Shown in pieces: positions 15,408 to 26,863 of a stretch of DNA of 64,000 nt. Each line of letters begins with the position of its first letter. Positions within the stretch are counted from its first letter, which is position 1. The notes under the pieces are model-generated. The model had not been told where the DNA came from, ran no database searches, and worked only from the letters and a program-made list of their open reading frames with translations. Position numbers and translations under genes: made by a program. Origin of the DNA: Aneurinibacillus thermoaerophilus (GTDB lineage: Bacteria > Bacillota > Bacilli > Aneurinibacillales > Aneurinibacillaceae); contig NZ_FNDE01000009.1 of the NCBI RefSeq assembly GCF_900099925.1, positions 41,856 to 105,855 on the forward strand, given 5' to 3'.

Positions 15408-17008
15408 GTTGTTTCCTCCTTTCGCTCCATCGGAAGCTTTACGCGCACCCATGTGCCATATCCGACCATACTGTCCACTTCAATCTCGCCTCCGCTCCGT
15501 TCCACAATGGAAGAGACAAGATATAAGCCAATACCACGCTCGTCTTTTTGCTTCGTGGAGAAGCCTTTGGCAAAAATCTGATGCCGTATTTCTTCCGGGA
15601 TTCCAATCCCGTTGTCCTCCACTTCAATCGTTAAATAGCTCTCGTCCTGCACGATCGACACATCCACCCGTCTTTCACGGTCGTTCATCTCAGATAACCC
15701 GTCAAACGCGTTTTCGATCAAGTTCCCGATAATAATCACAAGGTCATGGTAGGTAACCCCTTCCGGAAACATGCGAAATTCGCTATACGGATCGATACAA
15801 AGCGCAATATCCAGCTCTTTGGCTCGGCTAATCTTCCCGATCAAAAGTCCTGTCAAGTTTATGTCCTGAATGCGCCCGCTGATATAATGGGCCACATTTT
15901 CCTGCTCTTCGTCAAGCTGGAAAATGTAACGAAGCGCTTCCTGTTCCTTGCCCAGCTGGATCAACCCAGCAATCGTATGCAGTTTGTTACTGTGCTCATG
16001 ATTTTTTGCGCGCAGCGCATCCACAAATGCCTTAACTCCGGTCAGTTCTTCCGCAAGGCGGGTCACTTCCGTCTTATCCTGGAAAATAGCGATAGCTCCT
16101 GCAATCTTCTCTTTGACACGAATCGGAATTCGATTGCTTAAAATCAGCGTATCGCCCACATAAAACTGCTGGTTATAAATCGGGCGGCCCAATTCAAGAA
16201 TTTCTGGCAGGCGCGTGTCGGGAATAACATCGCGGATGTTTTCACCGATCGCCTTTCCTTTCACTTTCAGCATGCGCCGCGCCGCATCGTTAATCACGGT
16301 AATGCGTTCTTTGTCATCAATAGCAATAATGCCCTCATGGATGGCATGAAAAGCGGATGTACGTTCGTCCAATATCCGGGCCAGCTCCTGCGGCTCCAAT
16401 TGGAATGTTTGCTTCTTAATATGGCTCGCCAGCAAATAAGAACCCCAGATACCAAAACAAAGCGTAAGCGAAAGAATAAGAACGATTTCTTTACTCATAT
16501 CCTCAAGAATTGTGAGAATGTGAGGAACTGTATTCCCTACCATCACAACGCCGATCTGCTGATGTTCTTCATTCATAACCGGAGCGTACGCCCGCACTCC
16601 TTCGCCAAGACGGCCTTCGACCCGTTCGACATAGATATGTTCAGCAAACGCCGGCTTCGCTTCATTTACATTAAAATGTGTGCCGACACGACTTTCGATA
16701 GGATGCGAGAACCGCTTCCCGTTCATGTCAACTACGACAATGTAATCAGCCCCGTAGATAGCACGCACCTGTTCAATAAGCGGCTGGACACGCAACTCGC
16801 CGTTCAGCAACCCTACCGCGCGTTTGACTTCCGGCATTTGCGCTGTGACTTTAGCGATCAAGAGCGAGCGTTGGCCAACCTCTTCCACTTTCATACTAGA
16901 AATTTTACCCAAAAGAATCGTAGCGGCCATCAGCAGAGAAAATAGCACAATGCCAAATGCGAGCAGTGTAATTTTCCAACGGATAGGCCAGTTATTCAAA
17001 TGAAACAT
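15404..17008 (-). CDS. dctS: Sensor histidine kinase, CitA/DcuS family (DctS)
   Basis: 534 aa membrane kinase that senses C4-dicarboxylates. Domains in order: TM1 (about 12-34), an extracellular Cache/PAS-like sensor (35-165, YIVVVDMNGKRFSHPI), TM2 (about 168-190), a cytoplasmic PAS domain (205-310, FHAIHEGIIAIDDKERITVI), a phospho-acceptor helix with NHEHSNKLHTIAGLI, and an HATPase domain with NLIENAFDGL, DNGIGIPEE and GIGLYLV. The start at 17008 is set by AAAGGAG 7 nt before it. It forms one unit with dctR. DctB nearby is probably its periplasmic-type co-sensor, as known for B. subtilis. Confidence 0.9.
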   Translation of the reverse strand: MFHLNNWPIRWKITLLAFGIVLFSLLMAATILLGKISSMKVEEVGQRSLLIAKVTAQMPEVKRAVGLLNGELRVQPLIEQVRAIYGADYIVVVDMNGKRFSHPIESRVGTHFNVNEAKPAFAEHIYVERVEGRLGEGVRAYAPVMNEEHQQIGVVMVGNTVPHILTILEDMSKEIVLILSLTLCFGIWGSYLLASHIKKQTFQLEPQELARILDERTSAFHAIHEGIIAIDDKERITVINDAARRMLKVKGKAIGENIRDVIPDTRLPEILELGRPIYNQQFYVGDTLILSNRIPIRVKEKIAGAIAIFQDKTEVTRLAEELTGVKAFVDALRAKNHEHSNKLHTIAGLIQLGKEQEALRYIFQLDEEQENVAHYISGRIQDINLTGLLIGKISRAKELDIALCIDPYSEFRMFPEGVTYHDLVIIIGNLIENAFDGLSEMNDRERRVDVSIVQDESYLTIEVEDNGIGIPEEIRHQIFAKGFSTKQKDERGIGLYLVSSIVERSGGEIEVDSMVGYGTWVRVKLPMERKEETT

Positions 17009-17082
17009 ACAGGACTCCTTTTCATGGTAGAAACATCTCAACTTGACGCTTTCCTTAAAAAATTATAAAAAGAATCACCATG

Positions 17083-17116
17083 AAAAAAAAGCGAAACTGC
17101 GGAAAACAGTTTCGCT
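17083..17116 (-). terminator. Terminator downstream of mtaB
   Basis: A 10-bp stem AGCGAAACTG / CAGTTTCGCT with a short loop, followed on the minus strand by eight U residues. It ends the long hrcA-dnaK-mtaB transcription unit and isolates dctSR. Confidence 0.88.
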
Positions 17117-17142
17117 TACGCCCTGTTTCGTTCAGCGTCTCA

Positions 17143-18483
17143 TTACGCTTTGAGCGCTTCTTCACTGAGCACGCGGACGAACGTTCCTTTGCAATATTCA
17201 GAGCCCGGAGCGTCCAGACGAACTTTACAAATTTTTCCTACCAACGTTTCGTTAGCCGGGAAAACAAGCTTCAGATAATTGTCGGAATGGCCCACATACA
17301 GGCCGCTGTCCGTCGCTTCTTTGTACGGCTCTTCCGGAATCACTTCCAACACTTCGCCTACAAACTTGCTGGAATAATCCAGCGCCAGCTTATTAGATAG
17401 CTGAATCAACTCATGCACACGACGGTTTTTTACTTCTTCGTCCACCTGGTCTTCCATGCGAGCCGCCGGTGTACCGCTGCGCTTAGAATACGGAAAGACG
17501 TGCAGTTCGGCAAATTTCATTTCCTCAATGAAACGATACCCGTTCATAAACATTTCTTCCGTTTCACCTGGGAAACCGACGATAACGTCCGTCGTAATCG
17601 CCACGTCCGGCAACGCTTCATGCAATTGCTCAATTTTGCGGCGGTATTCATCCGTCGTGTACTTGCGGCGCATACGCTTCAAGACATAATCGTCACCCGC
17701 CTGCAACGGCACATGCAAATGACGGCACATCTTGTCGGAAGAATTGAGCACTTCGATGACTTCATCCGTAATCTGACTCGCTTCAATCGAGCTGATGCGG
17801 ATACGTTTCAATCCCGGCACTTTGCTGTCAAGGTCGCGTAGCAGGCGCGCCAGATTATAATCTTCCAAGTCTTCACCATAACCGCCGGTGTGGATGCCAG
17901 TCAGCACGATTTCTTTATACCCTGCGGCCACCAGCTTGTTTGCCTGTTCGATCACACTTTCCGGCTTGCGGCTGCGCATTAAGCCGCGCGCCCACGGAAT
18001 AATGCAAAACGTACAGAAGTTATTGCAGCCTTCCTGAATTTTTAGCGACGCGCGCGTACGATCCGTAAATTCCGGCACATCAAGCTCTTCGTATTCACGA
18101 GCCTTCATGATGTTCGTCACCGCATTAATCGGCTGACGCTCACGCAAATACTGGTTGACATAGTCAATCAGCTGGTCACGGCCGGACGTGCCCACAACGA
18201 TATCTACACCCGGAATCGCCATAATCTCGTGCGGCGTCGTTTGCGCATAGCAACCCGTAACAGCAACAACCGCATCCGGGTTACGACGGATGGCACGACG
18301 AATAACCTGGCGGCTTTTCTTATCTCCCGTATTTGTGACCGTACATGTGTTAATAACATAGACATCCGCTTTTTGTTCAAAATCTATCTTTTCGTAGCCG
18401 GCCTGCTTAAACAACTGCCAAATCGCTTCAGTCTCATAGTGATTCACTTTACAACCAAGCGTGTGAAATGCTACAGTTGGCAT
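17143..18483 (-). CDS. mtaB: tRNA (N6-threonylcarbamoyladenosine-37 C2)-methylthiotransferase MtaB
   Basis: 446 aa radical-SAM methylthiotransferase converting t6A37 to ms2t6A37 in ANN-decoding tRNAs. The N-terminal UPF0004 domain shows the three cluster Cys (LGCKVNHYE, INTCTVTN, VTGCYAQ). The radical-SAM CxxxCxxC is EGCNNFCTFCIIPWARG near residue 150. A TRAM domain forms the last 60 or so residues. Length matches B. subtilis YqeV. It is last in the heat-shock/translation block, with a 105-bp gap to rsmE and a strong terminator after it. Confidence 0.95.
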   Translation of the reverse strand: MPTVAFHTLGCKVNHYETEAIWQLFKQAGYEKIDFEQKADVYVINTCTVTNTGDKKSRQVIRRAIRRNPDAVVAVTGCYAQTTPHEIMAIPGVDIVVGTSGRDQLIDYVNQYLRERQPINAVTNIMKAREYEELDVPEFTDRTRASLKIQEGCNNFCTFCIIPWARGLMRSRKPESVIEQANKLVAAGYKEIVLTGIHTGGYGEDLEDYNLARLLRDLDSKVPGLKRIRISSIEASQITDEVIEVLNSSDKMCRHLHVPLQAGDDYVLKRMRRKYTTDEYRRKIEQLHEALPDVAITTDVIVGFPGETEEMFMNGYRFIEEMKFAELHVFPYSKRSGTPAARMEDQVDEEVKNRRVHELIQLSNKLALDYSSKFVGEVLEVIPEEPYKEATDSGLYVGHSDNYLKLVFPANETLVGKICKVRLDAPGSEYCKGTFVRVLSEEALKA

Positions 18484-18588
18484 CTCTCATCCAACTCCTT
18501 ATTCGTGTAATACTTTGATATCCTGACATCCGTATCATAGTATGCCGGTATATCAAGCCAAATGTATAGACTCTCCACTCTCATCTGA

Positions 18589-19326
18589 CTACTGCTGTTC
18601 AAACTGATAAGAAACGCAAGACAAGGCGTATAACGGTGCAGTTTCTGCGCGCAAAATCCGCCTTCCCAACGATACGCACAAAAACCCGGCCGCTTCCGCC
18701 TCTGCCACCTCTTTCTCGTCGAAACCGCCTTCCGGGCCGATAACAATCAAAATTTTCGAGCCGGGTGCCGCTTCAGCAAGAACGCGGTGCAGCGTGACCG
18801 TTTCTTCTTTCTCGTATGCAAATAAAGCATAATGAAAACGGGACGCGGATGCAAGAAGCTCGCGCCAAGTTAACACATTTTCTATAATGGGAACATGACT
18901 TCTATGCGACTGCTCAGCAGCTTCTTTGGCAATTTTTTGCCACCGTTCCAGCCGTCTTCTCTCCTTTTTTTCGTCGAGCTTAACAACCGTGCGCATAGAA
19001 GTGAACGCGCAAAAAGAAAAAGCACCGAGCTCAGTGCCTTTCTGAATGACTACCTCCATTTTATCACCTTTCACAAGCCCCTGTGCAATGGTAACTTGCA
19101 CCGGAAGTTCGCGATTCGGCCCCTCTTCTCTCAAGATGCGCACACGCACGGCATTGGGTTGGATTTCCTCAATTACACCGCGCACGTCGCGTCCTTGTCC
19201 GTTGCAACAAATAATCTCATCGCCGCTCCTAAAGCGCATCACTTTTGCGATATGGTTTACGTCATCCCCGACAATCGTTACGTATTGTTCATTCATTTGC
19301 GAAGGATTCACAAAATAGCGCTGCAT
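18589..19326 (-). CDS. rsmE: 16S rRNA (uracil-1498 N3)-methyltransferase RsmE
   Basis: 245 aa SPOUT-class methyltransferase. N-terminal PUA-like domain (1-75, MQRYFVNPSQ, HIAKVMRFRSGDEIICCNGQ), then the knotted SAM domain with KGDKMEVVIQKGTELGA, IGPEGGFDEKEVAEAEAAGF and the closing LGRRILRAETAPLYALS. All family signatures are present. It lies 9 bp after prmA, in the same operon as in B. subtilis (yqeU). Confidence 0.95.
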   Translation of the reverse strand: MQRYFVNPSQMNEQYVTIVGDDVNHIAKVMRFRSGDEIICCNGQGRDVRGVIEEIQPNAVRVRILREEGPNRELPVQVTIAQGLVKGDKMEVVIQKGTELGAFSFCAFTSMRTVVKLDEKKERRRLERWQKIAKEAAEQSHRSHVPIIENVLTWRELLASASRFHYALFAYEKEETVTLHRVLAEAAPGSKILIVIGPEGGFDEKEVAEAEAAGFLCVSLGRRILRAETAPLYALSCVSYQFEQQ

Positions 19327-19335
19327 TCATATCCC

Positions 19336-20370
19336 TCACTCTGCTTTTCGTTCCGCAATTATGCACACCCAACCTGAGATTAGGGCGTTTCGATCGTAAA
19401 TGGTCGGCGGGGCAACCGTATCCGCGAATGAATCGTTCGCACCGTCTTCATTGTCATACATATCGTGCATATAGTGCGATTCTTTTACCCGGAAGCCCGC
19501 TTTCTCCATTGCAGCTTTTACTTCTGCTTCTTTCTGGGTAATAATGCCAGAAGCAATAAACAATCCGCCCGGCTTCAGCACAGCCGCCGCGTCGTCAACA
19601 AACCGCAGGATCACTTCCGCAAGAATATTGGCAACGACAATATCAACCGGTCCCTTTATACCGTCGAGCAAATTGTTCTGCGCTATTGTTACTTTGTCTT
19701 CCACACGATTCAGTTTCACATTCTGAATGGCAGAATGGACAGCTACTTCATCAAGATCAAGCGAGCGCACGGAAGCAGCACCAAGTTTTGCGGCCGCGAT
19801 ACTGAGCACACCAGTACCGCAGCCTACGTCAATCACGCTTTCCCCGCCCTGAATGAGTTCATCCAAGGCGCGAATGCACAGCACAGTTGTTGGATGTGTT
19901 CCGGTGCCAAATGCCATGCCTGGGTCCAGCTCAATCACTAATTCGTCCGCTTTCTTCGGCAAATAGTTTTCCCAGGTAGGAGTGATTGTAATCCGCTCGG
20001 ATACTTCGACTGGTTTATAGTACTTCTTCCAGGCGGTGGCCCATTCCTCTTCCTGCACTTCCGCAAGCGTCACCGTGCCCGGGCCGGCATCAATGCCGTA
20101 CGAAGACAGGTTGTTGACCGCTTCTTTGATTTCTTCCACCGTTTCTGCAAGATAGCTGTTGACGAGAAGATAGGCTTTTACAATGACACCTTCAGTCGGA
20201 TAATCCTTCTCCGAAAGTTCGTAGATTTCGCCATACTTATCATCCCAATCACGCCCAAGAACTTCCGGATCTTCAATAACTACGCCCGTGGCACCTGCCT
20301 CGTGCAAAATATTCGCAACCGCCTCGACCGCTTCCTGCGCCGTATGAATGCTAATTTCAGACCATTTCAT
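19336..20370 (-). CDS. prmA: Ribosomal protein L11 methyltransferase PrmA
   Basis: 344 aa. It methylates ribosomal protein L11 with SAM. Seen: N-terminal substrate-binding domain (1-120), ELDPGMAFGTGTHPTT (family signature), SAM loop VIDVGCGTGVLSIAAAKLGA, and VANILAEVILRF. It is about 30 residues longer than usual because an acidic insertion (DMYDNEDGANDSFADTVAPP and following) sits before the final strand SGWVCIIAERK. Function should be unaffected, as the catalytic core is complete. It is preceded closely by dnaJ. Confidence 0.93.
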   Translation of the reverse strand: MKWSEISIHTAQEAVEAVANILHEAGATGVVIEDPEVLGRDWDDKYGEIYELSEKDYPTEGVIVKAYLLVNSYLAETVEEIKEAVNNLSSYGIDAGPGTVTLAEVQEEEWATAWKKYYKPVEVSERITITPTWENYLPKKADELVIELDPGMAFGTGTHPTTVLCIRALDELIQGGESVIDVGCGTGVLSIAAAKLGAASVRSLDLDEVAVHSAIQNVKLNRVEDKVTIAQNNLLDGIKGPVDIVVANILAEVILRFVDDAAAVLKPGGLFIASGIITQKEAEVKAAMEKAGFRVKESHYMHDMYDNEDGANDSFADTVAPPTIYDRNALISGWVCIIAERKAE

Positions 20371-20408
20371 CGCTTTCGTCCCATCCTCCCGTTACGCTAT
20401 CTTGTGTT

Positions 20409-21533
20409 TTAAAGTTCTCCCCGCAACACTTTTTTCATTTTGTCAAAGAAAGAAGTTTCTCCGCTACCATGCATTTCTTCTCCGCTGATCTCAGCGAATT
20501 CGCGCAGCAATTCTTTCTGTCTTTCGCTAAGTTTGGTAGGAGTAACAATGACAACTTTCACGTGCTGATCCCCTTTGCCTGAGCGGTTCAAATAAGGAAC
20601 ACCGTGACCGCGCAGGCGGAATCTTGTTCCAGTCTGGGTACCGGCCGGAATTTTCAGCTTCACTTTGCCGTCAAGCGTCGGAACCTCAATCTCATCACCA
20701 AGCGCCGCTTGGGCAAATGTAATCGGAACCTGACAGTAAATATCGTTTCCATCGCGTTCAAAGAACTCATGGGGTTTTACCTGGAAGACAACATACAAAT
20801 CTCCCGGGGGGCCACCGTTTATTCCTAACTCACCTTCGCCGGCGATGCGCATTCTTGCGCCATCGTCCACGCCGGCCGGGATTTTGATATGAATTTTGCG
20901 ACGTACCTTTTCACGTCCGCTCCCGTGACATTTGCTGCATTTTACCTTGATAAACTTGCCGCTTCCCTTACAGTTCGGACATACCCTGCGGTTTACGACA
21001 CGGCCAAACGGTGTATTCTGTACGATCTCCTGCTGTCCGGTGCCACCGCATGTCTGGCACGTTTCGATCTTGCTGCCCGGCTCAGCCCCGGAACCGTTAC
21101 ATTTGGAACACGTCGCTTCTTTCGGAATTTCAATATCGACTTCTTTTCCAAACACTGCATCCTTAAAATCGATCCGCATCGTGTATTGCAGATCATCGCC
21201 CTGACGCGGCGCGTTCGGGTTGCGGCGCCCGCCGCCGAAAAACATGTCAAAAATGTCGCCAAAACCCCCAAAATCTCCGCCAAAGTCAAAGCCTCCGCCA
21301 CCAAAACCGCCCTGTTGGGCGCCGGCATGGCCGAAGCGATCATAGTTAGCGCGCTTCTGCGGGTCGCTTAGCACATCGTACGCTTCTTTTACCTCTTTAA
21401 ATTTCTCTGCCGCATCCGGCTCTTTGTTAACGTCCGGGTGGTACTTGCGAGCCAGCTTGCGGTACGCTTTTTTGATCTCGTCTTCCGAAGCGGACTTGGA
21501 GATGCCTAACACCTCATAATAATCGCGTTTCAT
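20409..21533 (-). CDS. dnaJ: Chaperone DnaJ (Hsp40)
   Basis: 374 aa type I J-protein that delivers clients to DnaK and stimulates its ATPase. J domain at 1-70 with the HPD motif ([11 protein letters not shown]). Gly/Phe-rich linker (75-110). Zinc domain with four CxxCxGxG repeats ([32 protein letters not shown]). C-terminal client domains follow to the end. Length is standard. It lies downstream of dnaK across a 104-bp gap that contains a terminator-like hairpin. Confidence 0.97.
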   Translation of the reverse strand: MKRDYYEVLGISKSASEDEIKKAYRKLARKYHPDVNKEPDAAEKFKEVKEAYDVLSDPQKRANYDRFGHAGAQQGGFGGGGFDFGGDFGGFGDIFDMFFGGGRRNPNAPRQGDDLQYTMRIDFKDAVFGKEVDIEIPKEATCSKCNGSGAEPGSKIETCQTCGGTGQQEIVQNTPFGRVVNRRVCPNCKGSGKFIKVKCSKCHGSGREKVRRKIHIKIPAGVDDGARMRIAGEGELGINGGPPGDLYVVFQVKPHEFFERDGNDIYCQVPITFAQAALGDEIEVPTLDGKVKLKIPAGTQTGTRFRLRGHGVPYLNRSGKGDQHVKVVIVTPTKLSERQKELLREFAEISGEEMHGSGETSFFDKMKKVLRGEL

Positions 21534-21587
21534 TGCTCTTCACTCCCGCACTACTTTACTCATAAAGTCCATCATATCAGGTTGCGA

Positions 21588-21627
21588 AAAAAAGTCAAAG
21601 TCAAGGTGCCCCTGACTTTGACTTTTC
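21588..21627 (-). terminator. Terminator-like hairpin between dnaK and dnaJ
   Basis: The arms AAAGTCAAAGTCAAGG (21591-21606) and CCTGACTTTGACTTTT (21611-21626) pair almost completely, and on the minus strand are followed by a run of U. It could end a fraction of transcripts after dnaK, lowering dnaJ and downstream expression, or it could stabilise the upstream RNA. Confidence 0.7.
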
Positions 21628-21637
21628 GATCACTTGA

Positions 21638-23533
<1,896 letters not shown>

Positions 23534-23592
23534 TTAACAACCTACCTTGCATATATCTTACTAAGTCACATAAAAGGCTTCACAAAGTGCGC

Positions 23593-24210
23593 TTAAGAAC
23601 TCACCTTAACCATGGATGGACGAATCACACGATCTTTCAACTTGTAGCCTTTCTGAAACTCTTCGATGATAATGCCAGATTCATACTCATCACTTTCTTC
23701 CTGCATGACCGCTTGGTGCATATTCGGGTCGAACGGTTCGCCGACGCCCGGCACTGTCGTCACGCCCTCCTGTTCTAAGACCTGCTGAAGCTGGCGAAAC
23801 ACCATTTCAATGCCCTCAGCAAGAGCGCTCGCGTCTTTCGCATCTTTGCTCGCCGCAATCGCACGCTCAAAGTTATCTACCACAGGCAAAAGGGCTTCAA
23901 TAACGCGCTGGGACTGATATTTCATCATTTGCTCTTTTTCCCGATTGACGCGTATGCGGAAGTTCTGTAAATCCGCCTGAGCACGTAAATATTTGTTATA
24001 TAGCTCATCTTTTTCCGCTTGAAGCTGTTGGATTTGCGCCTGTAGCTCCTGTTCGCGCGGCACTTCAACGGCTTCCGCTTGCTCTACAGCCGCTTCTTCT
24101 ACGTTTGCGGCTTCTTCAGACTGAGAGAATTCTGTCGGCTCGGCCCCTTGCTCTTCCTGTTTTACCGTCTCTTCCATAAACTCATCTGGATTTTTGTTTT
24201 CTTCAGTCAC
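23593..24210 (-). CDS. grpE: Nucleotide exchange factor GrpE
   Basis: 205 aa. It releases ADP from DnaK. An acidic, disordered N-terminus (1-60) leads into a long coiled coil (62-115, ELQAQIQQLQAEKDELYNKY, RAQADLQNFRIRVNREKEQM), then the beta wing with the family signature (PFDPNMHQAVMQEE and GYKLKDRVIRPSMVKVS). Only 11 bp separate it from the upstream chaperonin gene, so the two are surely cotranscribed. Confidence 0.96.
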   Translation of the reverse strand: MTEENKNPDEFMEETVKQEEQGAEPTEFSQSEEAANVEEAAVEQAEAVEVPREQELQAQIQQLQAEKDELYNKYLRAQADLQNFRIRVNREKEQMMKYQSQRVIEALLPVVDNFERAIAASKDAKDASALAEGIEMVFRQLQQVLEQEGVTTVPGVGEPFDPNMHQAVMQEESDEYESGIIIEEFQKGYKLKDRVIRPSMVKVSS

Positions 24211-24221
24211 AGCACTTCCCC

Positions 24222-25772
24222 CTATTCATTTGATGGTATAGCTGGAGACTTTTTTCTGATTACAGTATGTATGCGCAGAATCGCGCGGCTGACCTCCCCT
24301 GCAGTTTTTAGCGCATGCAGCTTAACCAGCGCAGGATCGACCACCCCGGATTCCAGCATATCCGCACAATGCCCAGTATCGAAATCAAGCCCGATGCTCG
24401 ACGAATCTGCCTTAGCCTGTGCCGCTTTTACCTGCTCAATTTTCTCCAGCGGATTAAAGCCAGCATTGCGAATCATCTGGGCAAACGGTTTGCGAAGGGC
24501 AGCGGCCACCGCTTCCACTCCGAACCCTTCCATTCCTTGAACGGACGTGCGCCATTCCTCAAGATGGCGCGACAAAAATAACTCCAGGCTGCCGCCACCG
24601 GGAAGATATCCTCCCCTGAGCGCCGCCTGTACGGCGGCCGCCGCATCTTTGGCAATCCGTTCCCTTTCGCCGACAACTTCACCTGTGGAAGCGCCGATGA
24701 CCATAGTTGCCGTCGGGATGCCCCGGCCCCCTATAACACGCACCTGACCAAGCGTTTCATCATATTCCAAATGTTCCGCGTAACCAAGTGAGTGCGATAG
24801 CTCCTCTACACTTTTATTAAGGGCGATACGCTTTAGTGAACGCGCTCCTGTATAACGGGCGACGCGCTCTCGCTCTGAACGAAAAACGCGGTGCAGGACA
24901 ACAATACCGTGATCGAGGCAAAATTCTTCCGCCATGCTGTCACAGCTACGATCAAGCACTACCGCGTTTACCCCCAGTTCAAGAAGTTTTTTCAGGTTAC
25001 GCCGGTACTCTTCTTTTAACTGTAAATACCGCTGAAAGCCAATCTCAGTGCCGAGCGCTTCATCGTCCATTTCTTCCGGTGCGAGCGCGTCGTTCAGCAC
25101 GAACAAACAAACATTGTCCAACCGTTTCGGCATCTCGCGCGACAACGGGCGCTGATGAATAATAACACCATTCAGCACTTCGTTTTCCGCGCCTTCCCCC
25201 GCCGTGACCAATTCGCTGAACGCAAAGTCCGGCTCCAGCATCTTATCGCGTCCGATTAACTTAGCCCCTTCAATAACAAGCCGAGCAATGTCTTCCTGTT
25301 CCCTTCCCGCGATATACGCAATATGAAACAGGCGCTCATCCTCAAAAGCTTCAATGGGCAGTGCTGCTTCTTTCAGCTTCGCCACCGCTTCGTTAATCCC
25401 CAATTCAATGCCGGCAATAACTTTGGCAACCGGAACCCCCCGTTGAACCTGAGCTGCACCTTCCGTCACCAGTGCCGCAGCAAGCAGGGTAGCGGTTGTC
25501 GTCCCATCGCCCACCTCCCTTTGCTGGGAGCGGGCAAGCCCAATCATCAGACGTGCGGCCGGATGTCTGACTTCCATCTCTTCAAGAATAGTGACACCGT
25601 CATTCGTAATAATGACGCCGCCTTCTTCATCAACAAGCATCGTATCCAAGCCTTTAGGGCCGATCGTCCCTTCGACGGCGCTCGCAATCGCCTGTACTGC
25701 ATTCATATTATGAAGCAAGGTGGATAATCGTTCATCTCCTGAGCCATCCCGCTCAGTCGGATGTGAAGCCAT
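24222..25772 (-). CDS. Archaeal-type (group III) chaperonin in the dnaK operon
   Basis: 516 aa chaperonin of the thermosome/CCT lineage rather than GroEL. The nucleotide signatures are thermosome-like: [34 protein letters not shown] and [17 protein letters not shown] in the first 100 residues. The equatorial return region has [17 protein letters not shown], and the C-terminal part ends [20 protein letters not shown] with [10 protein letters not shown], matching the thermosome pattern. Group III members, known from Carboxydothermus and some other Firmicutes, lie in dnaK operons and carry a built-in lid instead of GroES. The start at 25772 is chosen because AGGGG lies 6 nt before it. It is placed between hrcA (40 bp upstream) and grpE (11 bp downstream), so it should be heat-inducible. 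No GroES-like gene is nearby. Confidence 0.92.
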   Translation of the reverse strand: MASHPTERDGSGDERLSTLLHNMNAVQAIASAVEGTIGPKGLDTMLVDEEGGVIITNDGVTILEEMEVRHPAARLMIGLARSQQREVGDGTTTATLLAAALVTEGAAQVQRGVPVAKVIAGIELGINEAVAKLKEAALPIEAFEDERLFHIAYIAGREQEDIARLVIEGAKLIGRDKMLEPDFAFSELVTAGEGAENEVLNGVIIHQRPLSREMPKRLDNVCLFVLNDALAPEEMDDEALGTEIGFQRYLQLKEEYRRNLKKLLELGVNAVVLDRSCDSMAEEFCLDHGIVVLHRVFRSERERVARYTGARSLKRIALNKSVEELSHSLGYAEHLEYDETLGQVRVIGGRGIPTATMVIGASTGEVVGERERIAKDAAAAVQAALRGGYLPGGGSLELFLSRHLEEWRTSVQGMEGFGVEAVAAALRKPFAQMIRNAGFNPLEKIEQVKAAQAKADSSSIGLDFDTGHCADMLESGVVDPALVKLHALKTAGEVSRAILRIHTVIRKKSPAIPSNE

Positions 25773-25812
25773 AAGCATCCCCTTTTATTCGCAAATTTTT
25801 CCGGGACGCACC

Positions 25813-26847
25813 TTACGCCCCGGATTTGTAAAAGCGTTCAAACGCGTTTGTTAAATTATCGGCCAGTTCGTTCAAAATGGCCATGACCCGGCCATATTCC
25901 ATGCGGGTCGGGCCGAGAATGCCGACAGTGCCTACCGGCTGGCCATCAAGATGATATGTGGCCGTAATAATGCTGCACCCGCTAACAGCCTGTTCTTTGT
26001 TCTCAGAGCCGATGCGCACCTGCAAGCCCCTTTCCTGAGAGTCAAACAAGCGTACTACCATTTCATTCTGCTCAAAAAGTGTCAAAATATCCCTTACTTT
26101 ATCTACATCGCGAAACTCAGGCTGCATCATGATATTCGTCGTGCCTTTCAACACGATATGATCATCGGGCTCATGTTTCAGCGCCTCTTCAAGAAGCGAT
26201 ATAAAATATTCACACTGTTGGATATAGCGCCCCAATTCCTTGGCGACTTCCGTATGAAGTCTGTTCCGTAGCTCCGCCATCGGCACACCCATAAGCTTTG
26301 CGTTCAGCAAATTGACGACACGTTCCACTTCTCCGATTTCTATTTCTTTTGGAAGTGAGATCGTTTTGTTTTCCACTTTTCCGGTATCCGTTACCAGGAT
26401 GACCACCGCAGAATGCGAAGACAGCGGAATCATTTGAATCGTCTTAAGCCGGGATGATTTTATCTCATGTCCAAGCACGATAGACGTATAGTTCGTAAGA
26501 CCGGAGAGAATGGACGCCGCCTGGTTCATCACCTGCTCGAACTCATAAAACTTCTCCGCGAACACACGGCGAATGTGCTGGGCGTCTTCTGCTCGCATAA
26601 ACGGCATATGAACAAGCTGATCCACATAGAAACGGTATCCTTTATTGGAAGGGATACGCCCGGCTGACGTATGTGGCTGCTCCAAATATCCCATCTCTTC
26701 CAAATCTGCCATTTCATTGCGAATCGTAGCAGAACTGTATCCAATATCTTCCCGTTTCGAAATCGTGCGTGAACCAACCGGTTCCGCGGAACGTATATAG
26801 TTATCGATAATTGCTCGCAAAATTAACTGCTGCCGTTCCGTGAGCAT
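25813..26847 (-). CDS. hrcA: Heat-inducible transcription repressor HrcA
   Basis: 344 aa repressor that binds CIRCE and is kept active by GroEL. The N-terminal winged helix (1-75, LTERQQLILRAIIDNYIRSA, GYSSATIRNEMADLEEMGYL, QPHTSAGRIPSNKGYRFYVD) is diagnostic, followed by the GAF-like dimerisation core and C-terminal GIVGILGPTRMEYGRVM-like region (here VGTVGILGPTRMEY). It is the first gene of the operon, directly behind CIRCE, so it is autoregulated. With a second chaperonin type in the operon, which one feeds back on HrcA is an open question. Confidence 0.97.
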   Translation of the reverse strand: MLTERQQLILRAIIDNYIRSAEPVGSRTISKREDIGYSSATIRNEMADLEEMGYLEQPHTSAGRIPSNKGYRFYVDQLVHMPFMRAEDAQHIRRVFAEKFYEFEQVMNQAASILSGLTNYTSIVLGHEIKSSRLKTIQMIPLSSHSAVVILVTDTGKVENKTISLPKEIEIGEVERVVNLLNAKLMGVPMAELRNRLHTEVAKELGRYIQQCEYFISLLEEALKHEPDDHIVLKGTTNIMMQPEFRDVDKVRDILTLFEQNEMVVRLFDSQERGLQVRIGSENKEQAVSGCSIITATYHLDGQPVGTVGILGPTRMEYGRVMAILNELADNLTNAFERFYKSGA

Positions 26848-26863
26848 ATCGTTTCCTCCCTTG

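Noticed and set aside
24222..25772. Annotation of the chaperonin as GroEL
   Set aside because: GroEL signatures (AAVEEGIVPGGG, GGM repeats at the C-terminus, GroEL length near 540) are missing and thermosome-type motifs are present instead.
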